A stretch of 13,463 bases of DNA from a bacterium (GTDB lineage Bacteria; Patescibacteriota; Minisyncoccia; UBA6257; GWB1-50-10). The stretch is from contig JAKALF010000018.1 of assembly GCA_021813265.1 (NCBI GenBank), positions 1-13,463 on the forward strand. Direction: 5' to 3'. Position 1 is the first letter of the stretch. Each line of letters opens with the position of its first letter. This document shows positions 6,363 through 12,328 of the stretch, one piece after another. Position numbers and translations under genes: made by a program. The notes below the pieces were generated by a model, which worked only from the letters and a program-made list of their open reading frames with translations, was not told the origin of the DNA and did no database searches.

Positions 6363-6680
6363 ATGACCGCATATCTAAAACTATGCCCAGCCTGCAAAAT
6401 GCATGGGAAAATAGTGTTTCCCGATGGGAGCGAGAGTGGAACATTCGTTACCTACGAGGATTCCATAGAAGTCCTAAGAATAGCTCACCTTGAGGGAAAA
6501 TTAACCCATGAAGAATGTTGCATGCTTCGTGATCAAATTAAATCTTCGAGTATCATAAAGCTTGTAGATTTAAGAGAAGAATTTTTGAAGACACTAAGAA
6601 GAGAAACCGAATTTTTCAAGTTTATTCAAGAAAAATTTCAAGAGTGCGATGAGGAAGAAATAGATTTTAGATTAAATTAA
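6363..6680 (+). CDS. Small Cys-containing protein, unknown function
   Basis: A 105-aa product, not recognised. It begins with a CPAC pair (residues 8-11) in a short beta-like segment (KIVFPDG, TFVTYEDS), followed by a largely helical, charged region with a CC pair (about 52-53) and a single late Cys. The CxxC plus CC pattern could form a metal site or be redox-active. The C-terminal half is acidic (CDEEEIDF). The gene has a near-consensus promoter, a strong Shine-Dalgarno and its own hairpin terminator, so it looks like an independently and strongly expressed unit. A 9-bp dyad upstream suggests regulation. Confidence 0.8.
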   Translation: MTAYLKLCPACKMHGKIVFPDGSESGTFVTYEDSIEVLRIAHLEGKLTHEECCMLRDQIKSSSIIKLVDLREEFLKTLRRETEFFKFIQEKFQECDEEEIDFRLN

Positions 6681-6681
6681 C

Positions 6682-6708
6682 GCCGGGGGCTCTCCCGGCC
6701 TTTTATTT
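6682..6708 (+). terminator. Intrinsic terminator after the small Cys protein gene
   Basis: GC-rich stem GCCGGGG/TCCCGGC (6682-6688 / 6693-6699, including one G-U pair) with a 4-nt loop, followed by CTTTTATTT. It begins 2 nt after the stop codon. Confidence 0.9.
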
Positions 6709-6734
6709 GCATTATTGCTTTTTAGAGTTATAAT
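6707..6734 (+). promoter_or_regulatory. Promoter of the cupin gene, leaderless spacing
   Basis: TTGCAT (6707-6712), 16-bp spacer, perfect TATAAT (6729-6734). Exactly 6 nt separate the -10 from the ATG at 6741, so the predicted transcript starts at the A of the start codon. The -35 overlaps the U-run of the preceding terminator. Confidence 0.65.
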
Positions 6735-6740
6735 ATCCTT

Positions 6741-7151
6741 ATGAAAGGATATATAAAAAACATAGAAGAAGAAACAAAAAACAATTCTTATTTTAGAAAG
6801 GTTTTATATACCGCGAAAAATAGCCAACTTGTGGTTATGTCCTTAAAACCCGGAGAAGAGATTGGAGAAGAGGTACACGAACTCGATCAGTTTATTCGCA
6901 TTGAGGAAGGAAAGGGTGTCGCGATCTTGGATGGAATAGAAACGCCCGTAGAAGATGACGTGGCGATTGTTATACCAGCCAGAACAAAACATAACGTCAT
7001 TAATACATCGGAAGAAGATATGAAACTCTATACCATCTATTCTCCTCCGGAACATAAAGATGGAACCGCGCATATTACCAAAGGAGACGCAATGAAAGAT
7101 GAAGAAGATCATTTTGACGGGAAAACTACCGAATCATATGGAAACCTTTAA
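6741..7151 (+). CDS. Cupin-domain protein
   Basis: A 136-aa single-domain cupin, a small beta-barrel that usually binds one metal ion. Motif 1 region: 'PGEEIGEEVHELDQFIRIEEGKG' is visible as two parts, with H46 and Q50 in place of the usual HxH pair, then E55/E56 and G57. Motif 2: IPARTKHNVIN with H84. This degenerate His/Gln set fits cupins found in many small genomes, where the reaction is not known; sugar-binding or dioxygenase activity cannot be assigned. The tail is rich in H, D and E (DEEDHFDG). No Shine-Dalgarno precedes the ATG, in line with a leaderless transcript. It overlaps the next gene by 14 bp. Confidence 0.88.
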   Translation: MKGYIKNIEEETKNNSYFRKVLYTAKNSQLVVMSLKPGEEIGEEVHELDQFIRIEEGKGVAILDGIETPVEDDVAIVIPARTKHNVINTSEEDMKLYTIYSPPEHKDGTAHITKGDAMKDEEDHFDGKTTESYGNL

Positions 7152-7419
7152 CTTTGAGAACGAGAATATAAGGGAAGAATCTATACGAAATGCGTATATT
7201 GAATTTCAAGAAGCGCAAGATGAGGAAGATAAAATCATGGAAGCCATTACCGCTATTCTTGAAAAAACGGAGGATAGGGAAGAAGCAAGGAAGATGATTG
7301 AGGAAAAGTATAAAGATTCTTTAGATAAGGCTATGGAACGATCTCATGAAGCCCAAAAACACTGGAGAGAGGCTATACAGAGAAAGATGCTTGATATCGC
7401 GGAATCTCAAGAAGAGTAG
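7138..7419 (+). CDS. Charged helical protein, unknown function
   Basis: A 93-aa, almost entirely helical, Glu/Lys/Arg-rich protein (METFNFENENIREESIRNAY at the start; then repeated EE/KK heptad-like segments), likely a coiled coil. It is not recognised. ATG 7138 overlaps the cupin end by 14 bp; an upstream in-frame ATG at 7099 would give a 53-bp overlap and a leader that looks like out-of-frame cupin coding, so it is less likely. The only purine-rich motif (AAGGAG, 7080-7085) is 13 nt from ATG 7099 and too far from 7138. Expression is probably coupled to the cupin. A terminator follows directly. Confidence 0.7.
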   Translation: METFNFENENIREESIRNAYIEFQEAQDEEDKIMEAITAILEKTEDREEARKMIEEKYKDSLDKAMERSHEAQKHWREAIQRKMLDIAESQEE

Positions 7420-7421
7420 GA

Positions 7422-7452
7422 AATACGGGTTGTTTGACTCGTATTTGTTTTT
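7422..7452 (+). terminator. Intrinsic terminator of the cupin operon
   Basis: A 10-bp stem with two G-U pairs (7422-7431 / 7436-7445, outer arms AATACG/CGTATT) closed by a GTTT loop, followed by TGTTTTT. It starts 3 nt after the stop codon. Confidence 0.75.
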
Positions 7453-7460
7453 GTGCTATT

Positions 7461-7488
7461 TTGAAAATAGTAAAAATCTGGGGATAAT
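7461..7488 (+). promoter_or_regulatory. Likely promoter of the 97-aa protein gene
   Basis: TTGAAA (7461-7466), 16-bp spacer, GATAAT (7483-7488). It lies just after the terminator; the predicted leader is about 30 nt and contains a GAGGG ribosome-binding-like motif before the ATG at 7527. Confidence 0.5.
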
Positions 7489-7526
7489 TAAATAACAACA
7501 TCACTAACAACGAAGAGGGATGAGAA

Positions 7527-7820
7527 ATGAACAGGACCTTGCCGAAAGTTCAAGAAATTATTTCTCCTATAAACGGAGAAATAGCTTTAAAATCGGCCCT
7601 TAAGGGCGGGTATATTGCTAAACTCGTGATACCTCAAAGATCACAAACCTTTAGGGCCCTTTCTGAAATAAAGAAAAAAGAGAAAGGACTTATCTGTTTT
7701 CTTCCGGGTTTTCAAAGGACGTCTCCTAAAAATGATGGAAATGTCTTGAAGATTAAGGGGAAGATTCTCATAACACGAGTATTTCCAAACAAGGTGTTTG
7801 GGGAAATAATTTTCAAATAA
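7527..7820 (+). CDS. Small basic protein, unknown function
   Basis: A 97-aa basic protein that I do not recognise. It has several short beta-like stretches (YIAKLVIP, GLICFLPGF, KILITRVFP, VFGEIIF) separated by Lys-rich turns, which would fit a small beta-barrel or OB-like fold, but no diagnostic motif is seen. There is no signal peptide or membrane helix. The ATG is preceded by GAAGAGGGATGAGAA, giving a usable GAGG ribosome binding site. The gene stands alone between two terminators with its own promoter, so it is a monocistronic unit. Confidence 0.7.
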   Translation: MNRTLPKVQEIISPINGEIALKSALKGGYIAKLVIPQRSQTFRALSEIKKKEKGLICFLPGFQRTSPKNDGNVLKIKGKILITRVFPNKVFGEIIFK

Positions 7821-7830
7821 CACTGATTTT

Positions 7831-7864
7831 GCCGCTGTATATAGAAACCAGCGGCTTTTATTTT
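7831..7864 (+). terminator. Intrinsic terminator after the 97-aa protein gene
   Basis: GCCGCTG (7831-7837) pairs with CAGCGGC (7849-7855) around an 11-nt loop, followed by TTTTATTTT. Confidence 0.85.
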
Positions 7865-7888
7865 CACGAAATATGAAAGAGATATGCT

Positions 7889-8005
7889 ATGTATACGTCT
7901 ATAAAAGAAGAGAGTATAGTAGATATTGTAAGTGGTGGGGGTGAAAATACCAGCTCACGTTATGATAAAGAACCCTTTATACCCAGTATTTCTTGCCAAA
8001 CATAG
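7889..8005 (+). CDS. Possible 38-aa peptide, unsupported
   Basis: A short frame from ATG to TAG encodes 38 residues (MYTSIKEESIVDIVSGGGEN at the start). No good ribosome binding site and no known family. It is reported because it fills an otherwise empty 170-bp gap between a terminator and the membrane-protein gene and is not obviously low-complexity; it may well be non-coding. Confidence 0.2.
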   Translation: MYTSIKEESIVDIVSGGGENTSSRYDKEPFIPSISCQT

Positions 8006-8038
8006 TGTGTTCTAGAAAATCAATGTTTAAACTTTTAT

Positions 8039-8404
8039 ATGAAGAAAGGTAATATTATAAAAGAAGTCATATTTGCGGTAGCAATTATTATCTTACTCGT
8101 TCTCGATTTAAATCCATTCAATTTTTATATACCCGACGAAACTATCATGTCTATCATCGCCGGTCTCTTTGTTGCCTATATAGCATTCGGTATTTTTGTC
8201 TGGAAAGAGCGCGCAAAAGATGAATATGAAATATTTCATCAGGCGCACGCGGATCGCGTGGCGTTTCTTTCGGGATCAACCGTGCTTGTTTTGGGGATTA
8301 TTTTTCAATCCTTTACCGGACTCGATCATTGGCTTGTTTATGCCTTAGGCGTCATGGTTCTCGCTAAACTTTTCGGTCTTATTTACATGAGGAGAAAGCG
8401 TTAG
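8039..8404 (+). CDS. Four-helix membrane protein, unknown function
   Basis: A 121-aa integral membrane protein with four predicted helices: about 8-26, 36-56, 75-92 and 95-115. Between helices 2 and 3 is a charged cytoplasmic-type loop 'WKERAKDEYEIFHQAHADRV', a pattern I associate with uncharacterised small membrane proteins of CPR genomes. The C-terminus is strongly basic (MRRKR), suggesting it stays inside. No Shine-Dalgarno is seen; a weak -10-like TTTAAA ends about 7 nt before the ATG. No enzymatic motif is visible. Confidence 0.8.
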   Translation: MKKGNIIKEVIFAVAIIILLVLDLNPFNFYIPDETIMSIIAGLFVAYIAFGIFVWKERAKDEYEIFHQAHADRVAFLSGSTVLVLGIIFQSFTGLDHWLVYALGVMVLAKLFGLIYMRRKR

Positions 8405-8406
8405 GG

Positions 8407-8434
8407 TTTACATTCTTTTTTAGAAGAGTACAAT
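8407..8434 (+). promoter_or_regulatory. Promoter of the glutaredoxin-like gene
   Basis: TTTACA (8407-8412), 16-bp spacer, TACAAT (8429-8434), starting 3 nt after the stop of the previous gene. The leader of about 38 nt carries AAGGAGGAG (8459-8467), a strong Shine-Dalgarno 11 nt before the ATG. Confidence 0.65.
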
Positions 8435-8478
8435 AAGAGCATAAAACGAGGGTCGAACAAGGAGGAGATTATTAAAAA

Positions 8479-8712
8479 ATGGCAAACGTTACGATATATA
8501 GCACGCCGACGTGCGTGTATTGCAAAATGGCGAAGGAATTTTTGAAATCAAAGAATATTCCTTTTACCGACCATGATGTCGCTTCAGATGAAAAAGCCCG
8601 AGAAGAAATGATTCAAAAAACAGGGCAGCTCGGAGTTCCCGTGATTGATGTTGACGGATCGATAATGGTAGGGTTTGACAAAGGACATTTGCAAAAACTC
8701 TTAGGATTGTAA
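8479..8712 (+). CDS. Glutaredoxin-like (YruB/NrdH-type) thiol-disulfide protein
   Basis: A 77-aa thioredoxin-fold protein. It has the redox pair C12-V-Y-C15 in 'YSTPTCVYCKMAKEFL', the cis-proline segment QLGVPVIDVDG (P54), and the C-terminal GFDKGHLQKLLGL typical of the compact glutaredoxin/NrdH/YruB group. It likely reduces protein disulfides in the cytoplasm, possibly as an electron donor to ribonucleotide reductase or peroxidases; the actual partner is not in the window. A single-gene unit with strong promoter, Shine-Dalgarno and terminator, so expression is probably high. Confidence 0.93.
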   Translation: MANVTIYSTPTCVYCKMAKEFLKSKNIPFTDHDVASDEKAREEMIQKTGQLGVPVIDVDGSIMVGFDKGHLQKLLGL

Positions 8713-8719
8713 GAGATGA

Positions 8720-8747
8720 GAAAAAAGAGGCAATTGCCTCTTTTTTC
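8720..8747. terminator. Palindromic intrinsic terminator
   Basis: A perfect 28-nt inverted repeat centred on CAATTG: A-run, GAGGC stem, then GCCTC and a T-run of six. It can terminate on either strand, but only the plus-strand glutaredoxin-like gene is known to need it. Confidence 0.88.
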
Positions 8748-8770
8748 ATTATCTGTGAAACTTAATATAC

Positions 8771-9520
8771 ATGAAGAAAACAACATCTTGGGGAAACGTA
8801 GCGACTTGGTATGATTCTCTGCTTGAGAGCCGAACCGATACGTATCAGCATGCCGTTATCCTCCCAAATCTTGCGAGAAACCTTGAAATACAAAAGGGAG
8901 AGAGGATTTTGGATCTTGCTTGCGGACAAGGTTTTTTTGCTCGTGTATTGGAAAAAAGGGGAGCGCGAGTGAACGGCGTTGATATATCCTTAGACCTCAT
9001 TACTCTTGCGAAGAAACACTCTTCTCGAAACATAGATTTTTTCAAATCTAAAGCCGAGAGCATGCCCATGTTTGAGGACGGTCGTTTCCAGAAAGTCGTT
9101 TGTATTCTCGCTCTTCAAAATATTGAGGATATTGATAAGACATTCCGTGAAGTTTCTCGTGTTTTAAAACCCAAAGGATCGCTATACATAGTATTAAATC
9201 ATCCGGCATTTAGGATATGGAAGGCAAGTTCATGGGAGCGGGATAAAGAAAATAACTATTATAGAAGAATTGATAAATATTTATCGGGATCAAAGGAAGT
9301 TATAACCATGCATCCGGGAAAAGATCCGCGCATAAAAACCATTTCATTTAACAGACCCTTGCAAGCGTATATTAAAGCTCTTAGAAAAAATGGTTTTTTA
9401 ATCAGATCTCTTGAAGAATGGATTTCTCATAAAAAAAGCGAGGGTAAACACGCGCGAGAGGAAAACAGAATAAGAAAAGAAATTCCCCTCTTTTTGTTCC
9501 TAGAGGCAATAAAACATTAA
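8771..9520 (+). CDS. Class I SAM-dependent methyltransferase (UbiE-like)
   Basis: A 249-aa Rossmann-type methyltransferase. Motif I is ILDLACGQG (46-54), the acidic end of beta2 is D71 (VNGVDISLDLI), motif II lies in the segment around 'SMPMFEDGRFQKVVCILALQ' (97-116), and 'FREVSRVLKPKGSLYIVL' matches the post-motif helix and strand of the UbiE/Methyltransf_11 group. The C-terminal third (about 145-249) is a family-specific cap that does not identify a substrate. Small molecule, lipid or RNA substrates are all possible. No clear promoter or terminator was found around it; the 160 bp after it are AT-rich and contain candidate sodA promoters. Confidence 0.9.
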   Translation: MKKTTSWGNVATWYDSLLESRTDTYQHAVILPNLARNLEIQKGERILDLACGQGFFARVLEKRGARVNGVDISLDLITLAKKHSSRNIDFFKSKAESMPMFEDGRFQKVVCILALQNIEDIDKTFREVSRVLKPKGSLYIVLNHPAFRIWKASSWERDKENNYYRRIDKYLSGSKEVITMHPGKDPRIKTISFNRPLQAYIKALRKNGFLIRSLEEWISHKKSEGKHAREENRIRKEIPLFLFLEAIKH

Positions 9521-9614
9521 ATATAAGAAAACATAGATTTTTTTATTTCTTTTCCATTAAAACAAGGAGAATAAGTCAGAATACGCGACGAAAAGCCTGT
9601 TTGCTATCTTAATA

Positions 9615-9643
9615 TTGCAACATTAGCCCTTATTATTTATCAT
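9615..9643 (+). promoter_or_regulatory. Candidate sodA promoter
   Basis: TTGCAA (9615-9620), 17-bp spacer, TATCAT (9638-9643), giving a leader of about 33 nt without a Shine-Dalgarno. A second possible -10, TATAAC at 9670-9675, lies 7 nt before the ATG and would make the mRNA leaderless but lacks a -35. The sequence does not decide between them. Confidence 0.4.
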
Positions 9644-9682
9644 AAGATGTAAGAAGTCGGAAATATTTTTATAACCTAACCT

Positions 9683-10291
9683 ATGTACGAACTTCCACGC
9701 CTTCCATATGGATATGATGCTCTAGAACCCTATATTGATGCTCGAACTATGGAAATTCACCATACTAAACATCATGCCGGATATGTCGCGAAACTCAATG
9801 ACGCGATTTCAAAACACCAAGAACTCAAATCCGTTGAGTTATCAGTCTTACTAAAAGATCTCACCCGTGTTCCTGAAGACATAAGAAACACGATCAGAAA
9901 CAACGGAGGAGGACACATGAATCATTCATTATTCTGGAATATCCTTTCTCCCCAAGGGGGGAATCTTGAAGAAGGAGAGCTTCGGAGAGCCATTGAGCGT
10001 TCTTTCCATGATTTTGAGTCGTTTAAGAAAGCATTTTCAGATACGGCATTAAGTCTTTTCGGAAGTGGATGGGTGTGGCTTGTGATAACTCAGGAAAAAA
10101 AACTCGAAATCGTATCAACCCCTAATCAGGATAATCCTATTATGACGACAAACCACAATCCTATCTTAGGTCTTGATATTTGGGAACATGCCTATTATCT
10201 CAAATACCAGAATAAACGCTCCGATTATATAGCCGCGTGGTGGAATGTTGTTAATTGGAAACACGTTTTAGAACTATACAATCAACTATAA
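9683..10291 (+). CDS. sodA: Superoxide dismutase, Mn-type of the Fe/Mn family
   Basis: Dismutates superoxide to O2 and H2O2; cytoplasmic (no signal peptide). The 202-aa length is normal. Metal ligands: H26 (MEIHHTKHH), H81 (GGGHMNHSLFW), D165 and H169 (LDIWEHAYY). Metal-type markers favour manganese: Gly at the position where Fe enzymes have Gln (GGHMNH), and the outer-sphere Gln in STPNQDNP (Q149), as in E. coli SodA. A cambialistic enzyme cannot be excluded. The last base of the TAA stop is the first base of the next ATG (TAATG), so translation is coupled to the carbinolamine dehydratase. Confidence 0.96.
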   Translation: MYELPRLPYGYDALEPYIDARTMEIHHTKHHAGYVAKLNDAISKHQELKSVELSVLLKDLTRVPEDIRNTIRNNGGGHMNHSLFWNILSPQGGNLEEGELRRAIERSFHDFESFKKAFSDTALSLFGSGWVWLVITQEKKLEIVSTPNQDNPIMTTNHNPILGLDIWEHAYYLKYQNKRSDYIAAWWNVVNWKHVLELYNQL

Positions 10292-10632
10292 TGCCGCTTC
10301 TAAAGAAAAAATGTATTCCTTGCGAGGGAGGGGCAAAACCCCTTAATCGGGAAGAGATATCAGAATTTCAGAAAGAGTTAAAAAGCCACTGGAGTGTTAT
10401 AGAGGAAAGAAAAATACAAAAGGAATTTGTTTTTGATGATTTTAAAAAGGCCATCGCGTTTGTAAACGATATCGCGGATTGCGCGGAACGCGAAGGACAC
10501 CATCCCGATATATATATTATGTATAACAAAGTTGTGATAGATCTATGGACACACGCCATAGAAGGTCTTTCTGAAAACGACTTCATCCTTGCCGCGAAAA
10601 TAGAATCTCTCCACATGACGCGGGGGAAATAA
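10291..10632 (+). CDS. phhB: Pterin-4a-carbinolamine dehydratase (PCD/DCoH family)
   Basis: Dehydrates 4a-hydroxytetrahydropterins, recycling tetrahydropterin. The family signature is present: EGHHPDIYIMYNKVVIDLWT (79-98) followed by HAIEGLSENDFILAAKIESL. The N-terminus KKCIPCEGGAKPL is typical of this group. ATG 10291 gives 113 aa and the usual start; an in-frame ATG at 10255 inside sodA is less likely. No aromatic amino-acid hydroxylase is nearby, so its substrate pterin in this organism is open; moonlighting roles have been proposed for bacterial homologues. Coupled to sodA by a one-base overlap. Confidence 0.93.
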   Translation: MPLLKKKCIPCEGGAKPLNREEISEFQKELKSHWSVIEERKIQKEFVFDDFKKAIAFVNDIADCAEREGHHPDIYIMYNKVVIDLWTHAIEGLSENDFILAAKIESLHMTRGK

Positions 10633-10659
10633 AAAACTCCATAACGCATGAAGTTTTTT
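10631..10659. terminator. Bidirectional terminator between phhB and the 3D-domain gene
   Basis: AAAAAACT (10631-10638) pairs with AGTTTTTT (10652-10659) around a 13-nt loop. It overlaps both convergent stop codons (10630-10632 and 10660-10658). The stem is AT-rich and therefore moderate. Confidence 0.6.
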
Positions 10660-11116
10660 AGTTGACGATAAATATTTCGGTTCGATTGATTCCAAAATCC
10701 ACGGCGTCCGTTTTGTCGGCCATCCAAACATCTATAAAGTTCGTTTTCCGTTTATGCATACGGTCTTCAACGGTAAATATCTTGTTACCAAAGAGCGCTG
10801 GAATTTTAACTTGCGTTCCAAAGGGAAGGAAATTCGCCGCTATGATGCCGTCTCGGACCTCGGTGTTTGAAGCGGTTATAAACGGCGTGTCATCCGTTTC
10901 ATTAGGATCGCTGGTATATGCCGTAACCCATACCCGGTATGTTTTAGGCGATATCGGAAGCATAGATTTTTCAGTGTTTTCGCTCATATTGAGGGCCGCG
11001 CTCGCTGTGTGTATAACCATACCTCGCGTGGCGTCAATAACACTGGGTGTTTCCGATACTCTCGGGAGCATAATTACAGCAAGTCCCAAAAGAAACGAAA
11101 TAATGTATTTTTTCAT
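10658..11116 (-). CDS. Secreted 3D-domain protein (cell-wall associated)
   Basis: A 152-aa protein with an N-terminal signal peptide or anchor (MKKYIISFLLGLAVIMLP). After a low-complexity linker (about 20-58) comes a 3D domain: WVTAYTSDPNETDD, then D89 (VRDGIIAAN), LPFGTQVKIP, D118 (VEDRMHKR) and D129 (FIDVWM), ending FGINRTEIFIV. The three aspartates name the family (double-psi beta-barrel, related to MltA and RlpA, often in peptidoglycan hydrolases). It probably acts on or binds peptidoglycan outside the membrane. The gene has a promoter with ideal spacing but no Shine-Dalgarno; a short hairpin and U-run lie directly before the ATG. Confidence 0.85.
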   Translation of the reverse strand: MKKYIISFLLGLAVIMLPRVSETPSVIDATRGMVIHTASAALNMSENTEKSMLPISPKTYRVWVTAYTSDPNETDDTPFITASNTEVRDGIIAANFLPFGTQVKIPALFGNKIFTVEDRMHKRKTNFIDVWMADKTDAVDFGINRTEIFIVN

Positions 11117-11140
11117 AAAAAAGCACCCGTCTTAGGGTGT
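11117..11140 (-). promoter_or_regulatory. 5'-leader hairpin with U-run directly before the 3D gene ATG
   Basis: Minus strand: CACCC TAAGAC GGGTG (11139-11124, with an extra T-G pair), then C and six T, then ATG. It looks like an intrinsic terminator but is placed between promoter and start codon. The predicted transcription start (about 11140) coincides with the stem's 5' side, so it could also be a stabilising 5'-terminal stem. Confidence 0.55.
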
Positions 11141-11146
11141 GAGGGT

Positions 11147-11175
11147 AATATAGCACATAAATCATGAGGAAGCAA
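11147..11175 (-). promoter_or_regulatory. Promoter of the 3D-domain gene
   Basis: Minus strand: TTGCTT (11175-11170), 17-bp spacer, TATATT (11152-11147). The predicted leader is about 24 nt and consists almost entirely of the hairpin and U-run. Confidence 0.6.
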
Positions 11176-11216
11176 GCATATTAGGGGTAGAAGACAATAA
11201 AAACCCTTTGTTTATC

Positions 11217-11244
11217 TTGCTTTTTTTGGTTTTTAGGGTATACT
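11217..11244 (+). promoter_or_regulatory. Promoter of the pseudouridine synthase gene, leaderless spacing
   Basis: TTGCTT (11217-11222), 16-bp spacer, TATACT (11239-11244). Six nt (TTTTTC) separate it from the ATG at 11251, the same spacing as at 6741 and at the dprA start. No Shine-Dalgarno is present. Confidence 0.6.
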
Positions 11245-11250
11245 TTTTTC

Positions 11251-11985
11251 ATGGAAATCCCTATTATCTATGAAGACAGAGATATTGTGGCGGTAAATAA
11301 GCCTGCAGGGGTTTTGGTCCATAAAACAGGAGTCGCTTTCGGAAAAAATGGGAAAAAAGAGGATGATACCATCGTTGATTTCCTTCTAAAACACTTCCCA
11401 GAGATACGACTAGTTGGAGATAGGCATACTTCGGGGGGAAGTTCTATAGAACGTTCGGGGATCGTGCATAGACTTGATAGGGAGACATCCGGAGTGATTA
11501 TCGCCGCTCGCAATCAAGAGTCCTTTTCTGATTTGAAAACCCAGTTTCAAGAACGAAAAGTTCGGAAGTCATATTTGGCTCTTGTATATGGAATCATTGA
11601 AAAACAGGGGGTTATCAACAAACCCATAGGATTGAAGCCCGGGACCATTAAAAGGAGCGTTACAGCAAAGAACATGAAAATGATAAAAGAAGCCGTAACG
11701 GAATATATTCCCCAAAAACACTTTAAAGCCGCGACTCTTCTCATGGTTACTCCCAAGACGGGGAGAACTCATCAGATACGCGTTCATCTTGCTTCCATCG
11801 GGCACCCTATCGTAGGCGATACGCTTTATGGTTTTAAAAAACAAACTCTATGCTCTCCCAGACAGTTTTTACACGCTGAATCGATTGAATTCACCACTCT
11901 TAGCGGAAAACGAATGAAGATAGAGGCTGAGTTACCCGATGACTTAAAAGAAGTGTTACGGAAAATTGACAGTAAGGAAAAATAA
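11251..11985 (+). CDS. RluA-family pseudouridine synthase
   Basis: Isomerises uridine to pseudouridine in rRNA or tRNA. The 244-aa product has the catalytic motif HRLDRETSG (73-81) with the nucleophile D76, preceded by EDRDIVAVNKPAGVLVH at the N-terminus and followed by GRTHQIRVHLASIGHPIVGD, all standard for RluA/RluC/RluD. An N-terminal S4 RNA-binding domain is absent, so it resembles RluA more than RluD in architecture; the target position cannot be stated. Upstream is a promoter with leaderless spacing. The 3' end of the gene contains the perfect -35 of the rplS promoter. Neighbours (L19, RsmI) also serve the ribosome. Confidence 0.94.
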   Translation: MEIPIIYEDRDIVAVNKPAGVLVHKTGVAFGKNGKKEDDTIVDFLLKHFPEIRLVGDRHTSGGSSIERSGIVHRLDRETSGVIIAARNQESFSDLKTQFQERKVRKSYLALVYGIIEKQGVINKPIGLKPGTIKRSVTAKNMKMIKEAVTEYIPQKHFKAATLLMVTPKTGRTHQIRVHLASIGHPIVGDTLYGFKKQTLCSPRQFLHAESIEFTTLSGKRMKIEAELPDDLKEVLRKIDSKEK

Positions 11986-11994
11986 CGTTACACT
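11966..11994 (+). promoter_or_regulatory. Promoter of rplS, inside the 3' end of the upstream gene
   Basis: Perfect TTGACA (11966-11971) overlapping the last codons of the pseudouridine synthase gene, 17-bp spacer, TACACT (11989-11994). The ATG is 10 nt further on, so the leader would be only about 3-4 nt. Confidence 0.6.
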
Positions 11995-12004
11995 TACCCT
12001 TGAT

Positions 12005-12325
12005 ATGGAAAAAGATATTTTGAATAAAATCAAATCAGGAGCCAAAGTTCGGGTTTGGGAACGTATTATTGAAGGAGATAAAGAAAGGAAAAGCGCCTTT
12101 GAGGGCACGGTAATTGCTCGTAAACATGGAAATGAAACGGGAGGAACCTTTACGGTACGGAAGATTATCTCGGAAGTAGGGGTTGAAAAAGTATATCCTA
12201 TAAACTCACCGATAATTTCCAAAATAGAAATTCTTTCTTCTCCAAGAAAAGTGCACCGTTCCAAGATCTATTATATGAGAACCTTCTCAGCCAAGAAGAC
12301 GCGAGAGAGAATCAAGACGGAATAA
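12005..12325 (+). CDS. rplS: 50S ribosomal protein L19
   Basis: L19 sits at the 30S-50S interface. The 106-aa product shows the family pattern: GAKVRVWERIIEGDKER, FEGTVIARKHG, GTFTVRKIISEVGVEKVYP, NSPIISKIEI and the C-terminal KVHRSKIYYMR. ATG 12005 is chosen: an upstream in-frame TTG at 11966 adds 13 residues not typical for L19 and is in fact the -35 box TTGACA. There is no Shine-Dalgarno; the promoter suggests a near-leaderless mRNA. A strong terminator follows 3 nt after the stop. Confidence 0.96.
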   Translation: MEKDILNKIKSGAKVRVWERIIEGDKERKSAFEGTVIARKHGNETGGTFTVRKIISEVGVEKVYPINSPIISKIEILSSPRKVHRSKIYYMRTFSAKKTRERIKTE

Positions 12326-12328
12326 ACG

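Noticed and set aside
7965..7980. ATAAAG-AACC-CTTTAT inverted repeat
   Set aside because: Only 6 AT-rich pairs with no U-run and no nearby promoter; expected by chance in such sequence.
9521..9682. Small gene or RNA in the gap before sodA
   Set aside because: AT-rich with no open frame of substance or strong hairpin; only candidate promoter elements.
11966..12004. TTG start at 11966 for L19
   Set aside because: The TTG is part of a perfect TTGACA -35 box and the 13 extra residues do not fit L19; ATG 12005 does.
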